15,368 bases of DNA from Bacillota bacterium. GTDB lineage: Bacteria > Bacillota > Dehalobacteriia > UBA4068. The translations under genes were made by a program, and so were the position numbers. The stretch spans positions 1 through 15,368 of the forward strand of contig WRKD01000189.1 in NCBI GenBank assembly GCA_009778255.1, written 5' to 3'. Below, in pieces: positions 6,318 to 13,775 of the stretch. Position 1 is the first letter of the stretch; every line of letters begins with the position of its first letter. The notes under the pieces were generated by a model. It worked only from the letters and a program-made list of their open reading frames with translations. It was not told the DNA's origin and ran no database searches.

Positions 6318-7158
6318 GGTAATTATTATCAATTCACGCACACGCGAAATAATAGCAAAAACCTTTATTTGGGCAGCCGCCATATTTGTATTGGTGATTC
6401 TTGCTTTCATCATTATATATATTTTGGTTAAAGGCCTTCCCATTATCAGTTGGCGCTTTCTTACCGAGCCCCCCAGCAATATGGGCCGTTCCGGCGGGGT
6501 TTCTTCTACCATAGTAGGAACATTGTTGATTACCCTAGTTGCCATTCTGATAGCCGCCCCTTTTGGCATTGGCACGGCTTTTTACCTGGCGGAATACACC
6601 AGAGAAAATACTGTCACACGCGTCATTCGTTTCAGTGCGGAATCTTTGGCTGGAATACCTTCTATAGTATACGGGCTGTTTGGATTCATTTTCTTCGTTA
6701 TCTATTTAAAAATGGGTTGGTCTATTCTCTCCGGTGGCTTAACTTTGGCTTTTATGATACTACCCACCATTATCCGCACTTCTGAAGAATCTATTCGCGC
6801 CGTTCCCGAAATATTTCGGGAAGTAAGCTTCTCGCTTAGCGCCACCAAATGGCAAACCATCTACAAAGTGGTTTTTCCCGCGGCACTGGCGGGCATTGTG
6901 AATGGTATTATTTTAAGTGTGGGACGCTGTATTGCCGAAACTGCTGCAGTTGTCTTAACCGCTGGTTCAGCTTTACGTATACCTTCTTCATTATTTTCCC
7001 CCACCCGTTCCATGGCGGTACATTTCTATATTTTAGCCCGTGAAGGCATTTCTATGGAAAATGCCTACGGTACAGCTGCTCTGCTGATAATTTTAATTTT
7101 TCTAATCAATGTTGTTGCTAATACGCTGCTTAACAGTTTTATGGAAAAGGGGCGTTAA
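6283..7158 (+). CDS. pstA: Phosphate ABC transporter permease PstA
   Basis: Second Pst permease. The 291 residues carry LAGIPSIVYGLFG, an EAA-type loop FREVSFSLSATKWQTIYKVV and GRCIAETAAVVLTAG, all typical of PstA, plus about six membrane helices. The start is doubtful. ATG 6283 overlaps pstC by 35 nt and has no ribosome binding site. GAGG (6316-6319), overlapping the pstC stop, lies 8 nt before an in-frame ATC (6328) that would give the family-like N-terminus (M)NSRTREIIAKTFIW. The listed start is the conventional one. It is separated from the following PLP-enzyme gene by 26 nt with no terminator. Confidence 0.93.
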   Translation: MPRLSTSPVRNEVIIINSRTREIIAKTFIWAAAIFVLVILAFIIIYILVKGLPIISWRFLTEPPSNMGRSGGVSSTIVGTLLITLVAILIAAPFGIGTAFYLAEYTRENTVTRVIRFSAESLAGIPSIVYGLFGFIFFVIYLKMGWSILSGGLTLAFMILPTIIRTSEESIRAVPEIFREVSFSLSATKWQTIYKVVFPAALAGIVNGIILSVGRCIAETAAVVLTAGSALRIPSSLFSPTRSMAVHFYILAREGISMENAYGTAALLIILIFLINVVANTLLNSFMEKGR

Positions 7159-7184
7159 GAACTTATTATGAAAGAAGGGATTTT

Positions 7185-8186
7185 ATGAATCTTTGCCAAT
7201 TTCCGCGCCGTCGCTACACTGTCGGCATCACGCCTGTTGAAAAACTGGAACGTTTAAGTGCACTTGTGGGAAGCCCAACGCTTTATTGCAAGCGTGACGA
7301 TTTGTTGGGTTTGGCAGGCGGTGGCAATAAAACACGAAAATTGGAATTCTTAATGGCCGACGCCCTAGCTAAAGGAGCAGATACGATAATAACTTGCGGC
7401 GCCATACAATCTAATCATTGCCGCTTAACTTTAGCGGCAGCCAATAAAGAAGGGCTTTTTTGCCAATTGGTACTTGAACAACGTGTGCCGAACAGCTATG
7501 ATAGTCTGGCAAGCGGTAATAATTTTCTTTTTAATTTACTGGGAGTGGAAGCCGTGCATGTTGTTGATGGCGGCAGCAATCTTAAAGAGAAAATGGATAC
7601 CGTGGCAAATGCCTTGCGCGCCCAAGGGCGTAAACCATATATTATTCCCGGTGGCGGTTCCAATGCCATTGGCGCATTGGGTTATGTAGCCTGCGCTCAA
7701 GAATTGTTGCAGCAATTATTTGAAATGGAACTGAATATAGACGCTATTGTCTGCACCAGCGGCAGTGCCGGAACTCATGCCGGTTTGCTGACGGGAATTG
7801 TTGCCAGCAATGCCCATATACCGGTGATAGGCATTTGTATAAATCGCAAGAAAGAAGAACAAAGTCAAGCAGTTTATGATTTATGTAATCAACTGGCTTT
7901 AAAACTGAATCTTAAAGAAGGACCTGCGTATGATGATATTATTGTTTTTGAGGAGTATATTGGTGAAGGCTATTCCCGCGTTACAGAGGATATGTTAGAG
8001 GCTGTAAAACTAGTAGCCCGCACAGAAGCTATATTGCTCGATCCTGTGTATACTGGCAAAACTATGGCGGGCTTACTCGATTTACAGCGTAAAGGATATT
8101 TTAATCAAATGCAAAATATCCTCTTCCTGCATACTGGGGGATCTCCGGCATTGTTTGCTTATACTGGATATTTCTTCGATAAATAA
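7185..8186 (+). CDS. PLP enzyme: D-cysteine desulfhydrase / L-cysteate sulfo-lyase family
   Basis: A fold II pyridoxal-phosphate enzyme of the ACC deaminase/D-cysteine desulfhydrase family (333 residues). Visible marks are the PLP lysine in AGGGNKTRKLEF (Lys49), GAIQSNHCRLTLAAA (72-86), the phosphate-binding CTSGSAGTHAGLL and the C-terminal LLDPVYTGKTMAGLL and HTGGSP. Relatives release pyruvate and ammonia with either H2S from D-cysteine (DcyD) or sulfite from L-cysteate (CuyA); the two cannot be separated by eye. ACC deaminase activity is less likely but not excluded. ATG 7185 has GAAGGGA a few bases upstream. The next gene, 14 nt downstream, is a YeiH-type exporter, which argues for a sulfur-anion product. 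It may be transcribed with pst, since no terminator is visible. Confidence 0.85.
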   Translation: MNLCQFPRRRYTVGITPVEKLERLSALVGSPTLYCKRDDLLGLAGGGNKTRKLEFLMADALAKGADTIITCGAIQSNHCRLTLAAANKEGLFCQLVLEQRVPNSYDSLASGNNFLFNLLGVEAVHVVDGGSNLKEKMDTVANALRAQGRKPYIIPGGGSNAIGALGYVACAQELLQQLFEMELNIDAIVCTSGSAGTHAGLLTGIVASNAHIPVIGICINRKKEEQSQAVYDLCNQLALKLNLKEGPAYDDIIVFEEYIGEGYSRVTEDMLEAVKLVARTEAILLDPVYTGKTMAGLLDLQRKGYFNQMQNILFLHTGGSPALFAYTGYFFDK

Positions 8187-8200
8187 ATTGAGAGTATACT

Positions 8201-9256
8201 ATGCTTATACTTGTACTTGTGTATGTTTTATGCGCCATGCTAATAACCTTGCCCATTGTCACCCCGGGTTATTATAGTAAACAAAATATTTGCGGAGCTC
8301 TACTTTGTTTAGTGATTGCGGTTGTCGCTTGGTTTTTGGGTCAGCACTTGCCTGTAATTGGCGGCGCCATAATAGCCATTTTTTTGGGCATGTTATTGGC
8401 AAACTTTTGGCATTGCCCCAAAATATTTATTCCTGGAATATCTGCCACTTCGAAGCGGGTACTGCAAGCTGCCATTGTTTTATTCGGTTTTCAAATGAAT
8501 TTGGGCAATGTGTTGAACATAGGCGGTCAGGGCTTAATATTAATAGGCGTAAGTATATCAGTTGCATTTGTTTTAGCATTCATAATAGGCAAGGTTTTGC
8601 GCATTCAAACTAATGAGCAGCTTTTAATAGGGGTTGGTACAGCAATTTGCGGTGGTTCCGCTATTGCTGCCATAGCTCCCATAATAAAAGCAAATGAGCG
8701 CGAGGTGGCTACCTCTATCTCTATTATTTTTCTTTTTAATATACTTGCTGTATTTATATTTCCTATTGTGGGCTATGCTTTTGGCATGAGTGATCTGCGT
8801 TTTGGTTTATGGTGCGGTTCCGCTATCAATGATACTTCCTCTGTAGTAGCCGCTGCCTTTACATACAGCGAAACAGCTGGTAATACAGCCACTGTAGTTA
8901 AGCTTACTCGCACGCTGATGATCATACCACTGGCTTTAATACTATCTTTTAAACAGACCAAAAAAGAAGGCAGATTAAGCAAGCGTCATATTATAAAAGC
9001 TTTTCCCTGGTTTGTAGCCGCCTTTTTTCTCGCCAGCATCATAAGCAGCCTAAATATTCTACCTATGCAGATTAGTAAATTCTGGGGCAGTATGGGCCGG
9101 TTCTGCATTCTTATGGCACTGGCAGGCATTGGTTTGAATGTTAATATATTGGAATTAATAAAACATGGCAAAAAGCCTATTATTTTAGGCGGTTGCTGTT
9201 GGATAGCAGTAGCTATTATTTCTTTTTTCATGCAGGCATTATTAGGTTTTGTTTAA
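8201..9256 (+). CDS. YeiH/UPF0324 family membrane protein, putative sulfate/sulfite exporter
   Basis: A 351-residue polytopic membrane protein with roughly ten hydrophobic segments. It carries the family marks LPVIGGAIIAIFLGMLLAN, VLFGFQMNL, GVGTAICGGSAIAAIAPIIKA and WCGSAINDTSSVVAA, which define the YeiH (COG2855/UPF0324) family. These proteins are generally annotated as putative sulfate exporters; experimental function is sparse. Its position directly behind a cysteine/cysteate lyase suggests it removes the released sulfur anion (sulfite or its oxidation product). The ribosome binding site is weak (GAGAG, 8190-8194). The downstream gap (79 nt) contains no stem-loop, only a weak promoter-like TTGCTT-N17-TGTGAT (9287-9315). 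Confidence 0.87.
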   Translation: MLILVLVYVLCAMLITLPIVTPGYYSKQNICGALLCLVIAVVAWFLGQHLPVIGGAIIAIFLGMLLANFWHCPKIFIPGISATSKRVLQAAIVLFGFQMNLGNVLNIGGQGLILIGVSISVAFVLAFIIGKVLRIQTNEQLLIGVGTAICGGSAIAAIAPIIKANEREVATSISIIFLFNILAVFIFPIVGYAFGMSDLRFGLWCGSAINDTSSVVAAAFTYSETAGNTATVVKLTRTLMIIPLALILSFKQTKKEGRLSKRHIIKAFPWFVAAFFLASIISSLNILPMQISKFWGSMGRFCILMALAGIGLNVNILELIKHGKKPIILGGCCWIAVAIISFFMQALLGFV

Positions 9257-9335
9257 TAAAATACTGTATACCGAAACCTGGATTTTTTGCTTAAGCCCGT
9301 TTTAGCTTGTGTGATTAAGGAGAAAACAATCAATT

Positions 9336-11033
9336 ATGAATTATATGGTTATCCTACTAAGTTTTTTAGGTAGTTTTGGGCTATTTATCTTTGGTATAAG
9401 CCTATTATCTTCCGCACTACAAAAAACCGCCGGCAAAAAAATGAAGAATATTTTAGGCAGTGTTTCCAAAAGCCGTTTTAGAGGTGTTCTGTTTGGAGCA
9501 GGTGTAACGGCGCTTATTCAAAGCTCCACCGCTACTACCGTAATGGCTGTAGGTTTTGTGAATGCCGGTATTATCTCTTTACCTCAAATAGTGGGCATCA
9601 TTATGGGGGCAAATGTTGGCTCTACTGTAACCAGTTGGTTAGTAGCCAGTATGGAATGGTCTAAATTTTTAAAACCGGATGCTATCGGCGCGATATGTGC
9701 AGCTACGGGAGCTTTAATTCTACTGTTTTCCAAAAAGAAGAAAGTGAAGAATATTGGTGAAGTTATTGTTGGTTTCGGCGTATTATTCCTAGGTCTTTCA
9801 CAAATGCCGTCTGCATTAAAACCGTTAGCAGAACTTGATGCAGTAAGCCAATTTTTTACCACCATGGGCAGCAACCCGGTGCTGGGAATTCTTGCTGGAA
9901 TACTGGTTACAGCCATCATTCAAAGCAGCGCAGCTTCCATAGGCATACTTCAATCTATGGCGTTTACGGGAATGGTACCATGGAATGCTGCTGTGTACAT
10001 AATACTAGGTCAAAATATTGGCACTTGCTTAACGGCAATTCTTTCAAGTGTCGGCACATCAAGAAATGCACATGCAACTTCATATATACATTTAATATAT
10101 AATATAATAGGCGCATCGGTTTTTTGTGTGTTAGCTGTTATCTTCTTTGCCTTTATTGATCCTGCTTTTGCTGGTCATCCTATCACAAGTACTAATATTA
10201 GTATGTTGCATACTGGATATAATATTGCGGCTTTGCTCATTTTGTATCCATTTGGGCAGTTAATTTTGAAGATTGCCGAAAAAATGGCAGATTTTGGCAA
10301 ACAGGCCTCACTTACTGTAATAACTGATTTACCGGAACTTGATGAAAGCATTTTAGAAACGCCTGCGTTTGCACTAGAAAATAGTTGTAATTCGATTTAT
10401 AAATTGATGGATTATATACGTACAAACTTAGTATTGGGTGTTGATATATTATTAAATAAAGAACATAAAAAAATTGATGCTTATTGGGCCGGTATGCAAG
10501 ATTTAGATAAAGTTAATGACAAGATTAGCGAGTTTTTAAAAAAATTATATAATGAAAATCTTACCAAAGAAGATATTATCCTTGTCACATCTTATATTAA
10601 TATCTTAATAAGCCTTAAAAGAATCAGCAATCGCACTAAGGGTTTTGCCAAATTAGCCGAAGAAATGCCCGATAGTGATTTGGAGATTTTTTACACGGAT
10701 ATAGATAAGCTAACGCAAATATATGAAATGACTTTAGATTGCTATGATAATATGGTTAAGGCTTTTAAATCTCACGATATAAACGTTATTGCCCAGACAA
10801 TGCAAAATGCCGATGCAGTTGATTATATGAGAGAAGAATATAAATCTACCCAGCTACTGTTAACCTCAAGTGGAGGTTATAGTGTAGAAACAGGAATTAT
10901 CTTTTCCGAAGCAGCCAGGCATATGGCGCGTATTGCACATAATATAAAGAGCATAGCTGAATCTATAGTAAATGGAGATCCACTGGAAGAAAATGAAATA
11001 GATAAGTATATGGAAATAGAAAGAAGAAGATAA
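9336..11033 (+). CDS. nptA: Na+/phosphate symporter with C-terminal PhoU-like domain
   Basis: A Na/Pi-cotransporter II-type protein (565 residues) that moves phosphate across the membrane. The two inverted membrane repeats each contain the QSS signature: IQSSTATTVMAVGFVNAG (61-78) and IIQSSAASIGILQS (about 188-201). Each is followed by a GANVGS or GQNIGTC loop (91-96; about 223-229). The membrane part ends near residue 315. The hydrophilic remainder is helical with PhoU-like character (about 345-560). AAGGAG (9317-9322) is 13 nt from ATG 9336, a long spacing; no better start is seen. It follows the pst/YeiH genes in the same direction and may respond to the same phosphate status. The gene symbol is by family analogy. 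Confidence 0.9.
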   Translation: MNYMVILLSFLGSFGLFIFGISLLSSALQKTAGKKMKNILGSVSKSRFRGVLFGAGVTALIQSSTATTVMAVGFVNAGIISLPQIVGIIMGANVGSTVTSWLVASMEWSKFLKPDAIGAICAATGALILLFSKKKKVKNIGEVIVGFGVLFLGLSQMPSALKPLAELDAVSQFFTTMGSNPVLGILAGILVTAIIQSSAASIGILQSMAFTGMVPWNAAVYIILGQNIGTCLTAILSSVGTSRNAHATSYIHLIYNIIGASVFCVLAVIFFAFIDPAFAGHPITSTNISMLHTGYNIAALLILYPFGQLILKIAEKMADFGKQASLTVITDLPELDESILETPAFALENSCNSIYKLMDYIRTNLVLGVDILLNKEHKKIDAYWAGMQDLDKVNDKISEFLKKLYNENLTKEDIILVTSYINILISLKRISNRTKGFAKLAEEMPDSDLEIFYTDIDKLTQIYEMTLDCYDNMVKAFKSHDINVIAQTMQNADAVDYMREEYKSTQLLLTSSGGYSVETGIIFSEAARHMARIAHNIKSIAESIVNGDPLEENEIDKYMEIERRR

Positions 11034-11186
11034 TGCTTAGAGCTTGCCAAAAAGACTCCTGTTGTCATTTAAAGCGAAGAAAGGGATAGAAGCTAAATAT
11101 GAGGTATAGCTGGGGTAAAGAATATTCGCTACGGAGTAATTAAAGACGCCCATAAAAAATTAGAGGATCATTTAGGGAGGTGAATC

Positions 11187-11897
11187 ATGAAAATCAAGCT
11201 AAGCGAAAGGTTGCTATCAGTAGCTAGACTGGTGCTACCGGGATTGCCAGCCGCAGATATAGGCACTGATCATAGTTATTTACCTGTGTATCTGATTATT
11301 AATGGTATTTGTCCTTCGGTTATAGCAACGGAAAAAGCGCGCGGGCCTTTCGATAATGCCTGTCAGCTGGTAGAATTGCTCTCGCTTAGCCGTCATATAG
11401 ATATGCGGCTGGGATCAGGATTAACTGTTCTTAGTGCAGGCGAAGCAGCTACCATCACTATGGCAGGCATGGGAGGCTATGTAATTCGTGATATTCTTAA
11501 CGCCTCTCCCGAAGTGGCATCTACCAGCAGCAGGCTGGTTTTGCAACCACAAAAAAACTGTTCCATGTTGCGCCGCTACTTGCAGGAAACAGGCTGGCGA
11601 ATTGTAGCGGAAGATATTGCTTATGATTATGGTTTTTATTATGAAATAATAGCGGCAGAACCCGGATATATGGAGTTAAGTGAGGATGAAACACTTTTTG
11701 GGCCTTGTCTTTTAGCTCAGCCACATCCTCTATTATCCCGGTATTTGGGCCTTCAATTGGCCGATATGCAAATGCTAATGGCTCAATTGGCAGATAAAGC
11801 CGGTATAGAAGCTGAAGAACGTTGTGCGGCTTTAAGCATTAAGGTCAATAAGATTCAGAATATTTTAGCTGCAGGAATAGGAGGTAGGCAATGCTGA
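11187..11897 (+). CDS. trmK: tRNA (adenine(22)-N1)-methyltransferase TrmK
   Basis: SAM-dependent methyltransferase forming m1A22 in the D-arm of tRNAs. The 236 residues show the SAM site ADIGTDHSYLP (23-33), the acidic strand-2 end ATEKARGPFDNA (47-58), the conserved TMAGMGGYVI (91-100) and LQPQ (119-122), all specific to this family. The C-terminal 60 residues are a helical region, as in B. subtilis TrmK. GGGAGG (11175-11180) is 6 nt before ATG 11187. The gene overlaps the next gene by 7 nt (ATGCTGA), so both are translated together. The 153-nt gap upstream holds no recognisable gene. Confidence 0.93.
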   Translation: MKIKLSERLLSVARLVLPGLPAADIGTDHSYLPVYLIINGICPSVIATEKARGPFDNACQLVELLSLSRHIDMRLGSGLTVLSAGEAATITMAGMGGYVIRDILNASPEVASTSSRLVLQPQKNCSMLRRYLQETGWRIVAEDIAYDYGFYYEIIAAEPGYMELSEDETLFGPCLLAQPHPLLSRYLGLQLADMQMLMAQLADKAGIEAEERCAALSIKVNKIQNILAAGIGGRQC

Positions 11898-12595
11898 CAT
11901 TGCTATATAAACTGCAAAAGCTTGAGGCAAAAGAGGCGGCCATTTTAGCAGCGCAGAAAGACAGCGTCGAATACCGACGCTTGCAAGAGCAAAAAGCCGC
12001 TTTTGATACACAAAAGAAAGAACTGATACAGATACAAGAAGAACTTAGCCTCATGCAACAACAAATTAAAACCTTGCCGGATGAAATAATGGATATAAGC
12101 GTTAAGCTTGAACAAGAGAAAGCCGCTGTTTACGACGGCAGTATAGCGAATATTCGCGAATTCAATGCGCGTCAGGCACAGATAAGCGCTTTAGAAGAAA
12201 AAAGCTCCACCTTAACAGAACAGCAAATGCAAAAAAAGAAGGAATTCAAATCTGCATTACGTCAAGCCAAGCAAATGCAGCAGAATTTGGAAGTACAGTA
12301 TAAAATAGTAAGTGAGGAATACCGGCAATATGATGAGCTGCGACAAGGTTGGCGCAATGAGCTTAATGCCCTAAGCTTAGATAAAGATGCCCTTATCGCA
12401 AAAATAGACAACGCCGATCTGGCTTGGTATGAAGAGGTAAAACCCCTGTTTGCAGGTTTGCCAATTGCCAAACTAGACAATAATAAAGCTTGCGATGGCT
12501 GCCGTACTATGGTAACTCCTATTTTATATAAACGTACTGTACAAGGAGAACGTACGCGTTGTGAAAAATGCGGCCGTTATTTAATTTGTGAATAA
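11891..12595 (+). CDS. Coiled-coil C4-type zinc-ribbon protein (COG1579 family)
   Basis: A 234-residue protein. Residues of about 5-175 are rich in Gln, Lys, Glu and Ala with heptad character, predicting a long coiled coil. The C-terminal domain has CDGC (201-204) and CEKC (224-227), a C4 zinc ribbon, and ends in CE. Proteins of this family (CdsZ-type) are widespread next to trmK in Bacillota and are thought to act in nucleic-acid or translation-related processes; the precise role is unsettled. GGAGG (11880-11884) lies 6 nt before the ATG. In related genomes a Nif3/YqfO gene often lies between trmK and this gene; here it is absent and the two overlap. Confidence 0.88.
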   Translation: MLTLLYKLQKLEAKEAAILAAQKDSVEYRRLQEQKAAFDTQKKELIQIQEELSLMQQQIKTLPDEIMDISVKLEQEKAAVYDGSIANIREFNARQAQISALEEKSSTLTEQQMQKKKEFKSALRQAKQMQQNLEVQYKIVSEEYRQYDELRQGWRNELNALSLDKDALIAKIDNADLAWYEEVKPLFAGLPIAKLDNNKACDGCRTMVTPILYKRTVQGERTRCEKCGRYLICE

Positions 12596-12616
12596 TACTG
12601 TATAAGCGTAAGTGTT

Positions 12617-12650
12617 TAATAAATAAAGAAAACGGCTCTGCGCCGCTTTC
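12617..12650 (-). terminator. Rho-independent terminator of rpsT
   Basis: On the minus strand GAAAGCGGC (12650-12642), a 5-nt loop and GCCGTTTTC (12636-12628) form a 9-bp stem with one mismatch, followed by TTTATTTATTAA. It lies 26 nt past the rpsT stop. On the plus strand the tail (TGGGTATG) is not U-rich, so the convergent zinc-ribbon gene is served less well. Confidence 0.7.
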
Positions 12651-12676
12651 TGGGTATGCTTTATATTAAGGGCATC

Positions 12677-12940
12677 TTAAGACATTTTGTTAAAAGCGCG
12701 ATAAAGATTGGCTTTACGGCGCGCCGCCGCATTTTTATGGATAACGCCTTTGGCAGCTGTTTTGTCTAATACGCTGACAGTGTTTTTAAGCTGTTTGGCA
12801 GCGGCTTCTTTGTCTTGGCCCATAAGCGCCACCTGAAATTTTTTAACTTGGGTTTTCATTTGAGATTTGGCTATTGTATTTCTCTGACGGCGTGTTTCCG
12901 CAATCAGCACACGTTTTTTGGCAGATTTGATATTGGTCAT
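12677..12940 (-). CDS. rpsT: 30S ribosomal protein S20
   Basis: Primary 16S rRNA-binding protein of the small subunit. The 87 residues match S20 throughout: MTNIKSAKKRVLIAETRR at the start, a basic helical body, and the C-terminal KGVIHKNAAARRKANLYR. Length is standard. ATG 12940 is preceded by AAGGAGGTGACAAT, a near-perfect ribosome binding site. It is transcribed alone. The AT-rich 5' region (12941-13020) should hold the promoter, but no pair of hexamers stands out. Confidence 0.97.
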   Translation of the reverse strand: MTNIKSAKKRVLIAETRRQRNTIAKSQMKTQVKKFQVALMGQDKEAAAKQLKNTVSVLDKTAAKGVIHKNAAARRKANLYRAFNKMS

Positions 12941-13084
12941 ATTGTCACCTCCTTAATGTTAAAGTATTTATTTATATCATTATTTGCATCAAATATATAA
13001 TAAGCAAAATTTATTTTATCATGCCTCCCTTAGGAATGCAAGCATAATTTAAATTTGAATTGCCCCATTTAGCCTTTATTTACT

Positions 13085-13140
13085 TAAGGAGCAAGTTCTC
13101 TGCCCAGACCGCCACTAACTTTTCCAGATTCCAGGTGAAC
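13085..13140. other. Short sequence block of unknown origin next to the toxin relic
   Basis: This 56-bp stretch is less AT-rich than the rpsT leader on one side and the toxin relic on the other. On the minus strand it reads open as VHLESGKVSGGLGRELAP followed by a TAA stop, and as an overlapping alternative frame also closed by a stop at about the same place. It could be the end of a mobile element or of a lost gene. No terminal inverted repeats were identified, so no identity is claimed. Confidence 0.25.
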
Positions 13141-13290
13141 CCATATCAAAAACAGCCAAAGGAATTCTTGACGATATTACCGTAGAAATTTATATCAGTA
13201 TTGCTTCTGCTTGGGAAATTGCTCTTAAAATCAGCACAGAAAAGCTGAAATATAGCGGCGGTGTCAAGGCTTTTTTTGATGACATTAAAA
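13141..13290 (+). pseudogene. Internal fragment of a VapC-like PIN-domain toxin
   Basis: The frame encodes PISKTAKGILDDITVEIY followed by ISIASAWEIALKISTEKLKY and GGVKAFFDDI. This matches the central part of VapC-type PIN ribonucleases, where a '(L)SK.A..IL.D' segment precedes the hallmark 'S..S.WEIA.K...GKL'. The N-terminal strand with the first catalytic Asp is missing (a TAA at 13116-13118 blocks the frame), and the C-terminal half with the later Asp residues is lost where the downstream cassette begins. No antitoxin gene is nearby. It is a non-functional relic between two breakpoints. Confidence 0.6.
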
Positions 13291-13294
13291 TGAG

Positions 13295-13756
13295 TCAATC
13301 AATGCCGGCAGTGTTTTTCCCGTCATGATATGTATACCCTTTTTTGCAGCGCCCCTCTTGAAGCGTCATCCACGCTTCCCAGCCTTTGTCGCGCAATAAT
13401 GCATTGTCTTGTTCCAACACAGGGTATCCAACGCTTACATTAAGAAAAGCATCGAACTTGTCGCAGGGGTAATCTTCGCAAAAGGCGCACATTTCCACGC
13501 CTTTTTCTTTTGCGCATATCCTGACTGCACAGCCGGGGTTGCCGCTTCCGTCACGGCACGAAACGCACATGCCGTCATTGACCATGCTTTTCAAAAACGG
13601 CCAGAACCCCTCGCCGCCGGGAATGTAGGCGATGACATCCTCAAAGCCGGCCGCTTTCATTTCTTCATATAAGACCTTCGCGGCGGGTTCAACTTTCACC
13701 TTGACCGCGCAATTTCCGCAATACAAGCCGCAGTAACAGGCAAACTTATTATCCAT
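13295..13756 (-). CDS. DUF3795 cysteine-rich protein
   Basis: A 153-residue protein with twelve cysteines, at 7, 9, 13, 16, 64, 67, 76, 81, 90, 93, 98 and 137. It opens with CYCGLYCGNC and has a central CVSC...CAVRIC...CAFC...C block, the signature of the DUF3795 family, whose function is unknown. The cysteine spacing suggests metal or Fe-S binding (inference). ATG 13756 has GAGGAAGG 8 nt upstream. It begins 19 nt after the GyrI-like gene and is probably cotranscribed with it. Base composition is clearly GC-richer than in the phosphate and housekeeping genes to the left. Its stop lies at the breakpoint with the toxin relic. Confidence 0.8.
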   Translation of the reverse strand: MDNKFACYCGLYCGNCAVKVKVEPAAKVLYEEMKAAGFEDVIAYIPGGEGFWPFLKSMVNDGMCVSCRDGSGNPGCAVRICAKEKGVEMCAFCEDYPCDKFDAFLNVSVGYPVLEQDNALLRDKGWEAWMTLQEGRCKKGYTYHDGKNTAGID

Positions 13757-13775
13757 TAATATGACCTTCCTCTCT

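Noticed and set aside
9287..9315. TTGCTT-N17-TGTGAT as a promoter for the Na/Pi symporter
   Set aside because: Matches are weak at both boxes; it is mentioned in the exporter entry but is not strong enough to call.
11103..11183. Short open stretch reading NIRYGVIKDAHKKLEDHLGR before trmK
   Set aside because: Only 26 codons, with no start codon or ribosome binding site and no recognised family; probably chance in the trmK leader.
12815..13000. Plus-strand frame across the rpsT start
   Set aside because: It is antisense to a certain ribosomal protein gene, with no ribosome binding site and no family resemblance.
13409..13672. Plus-strand frame opposite the DUF3795 gene
   Set aside because: The minus-strand reading has the conserved cysteine pattern and a good ribosome binding site; the opposite frame has neither.
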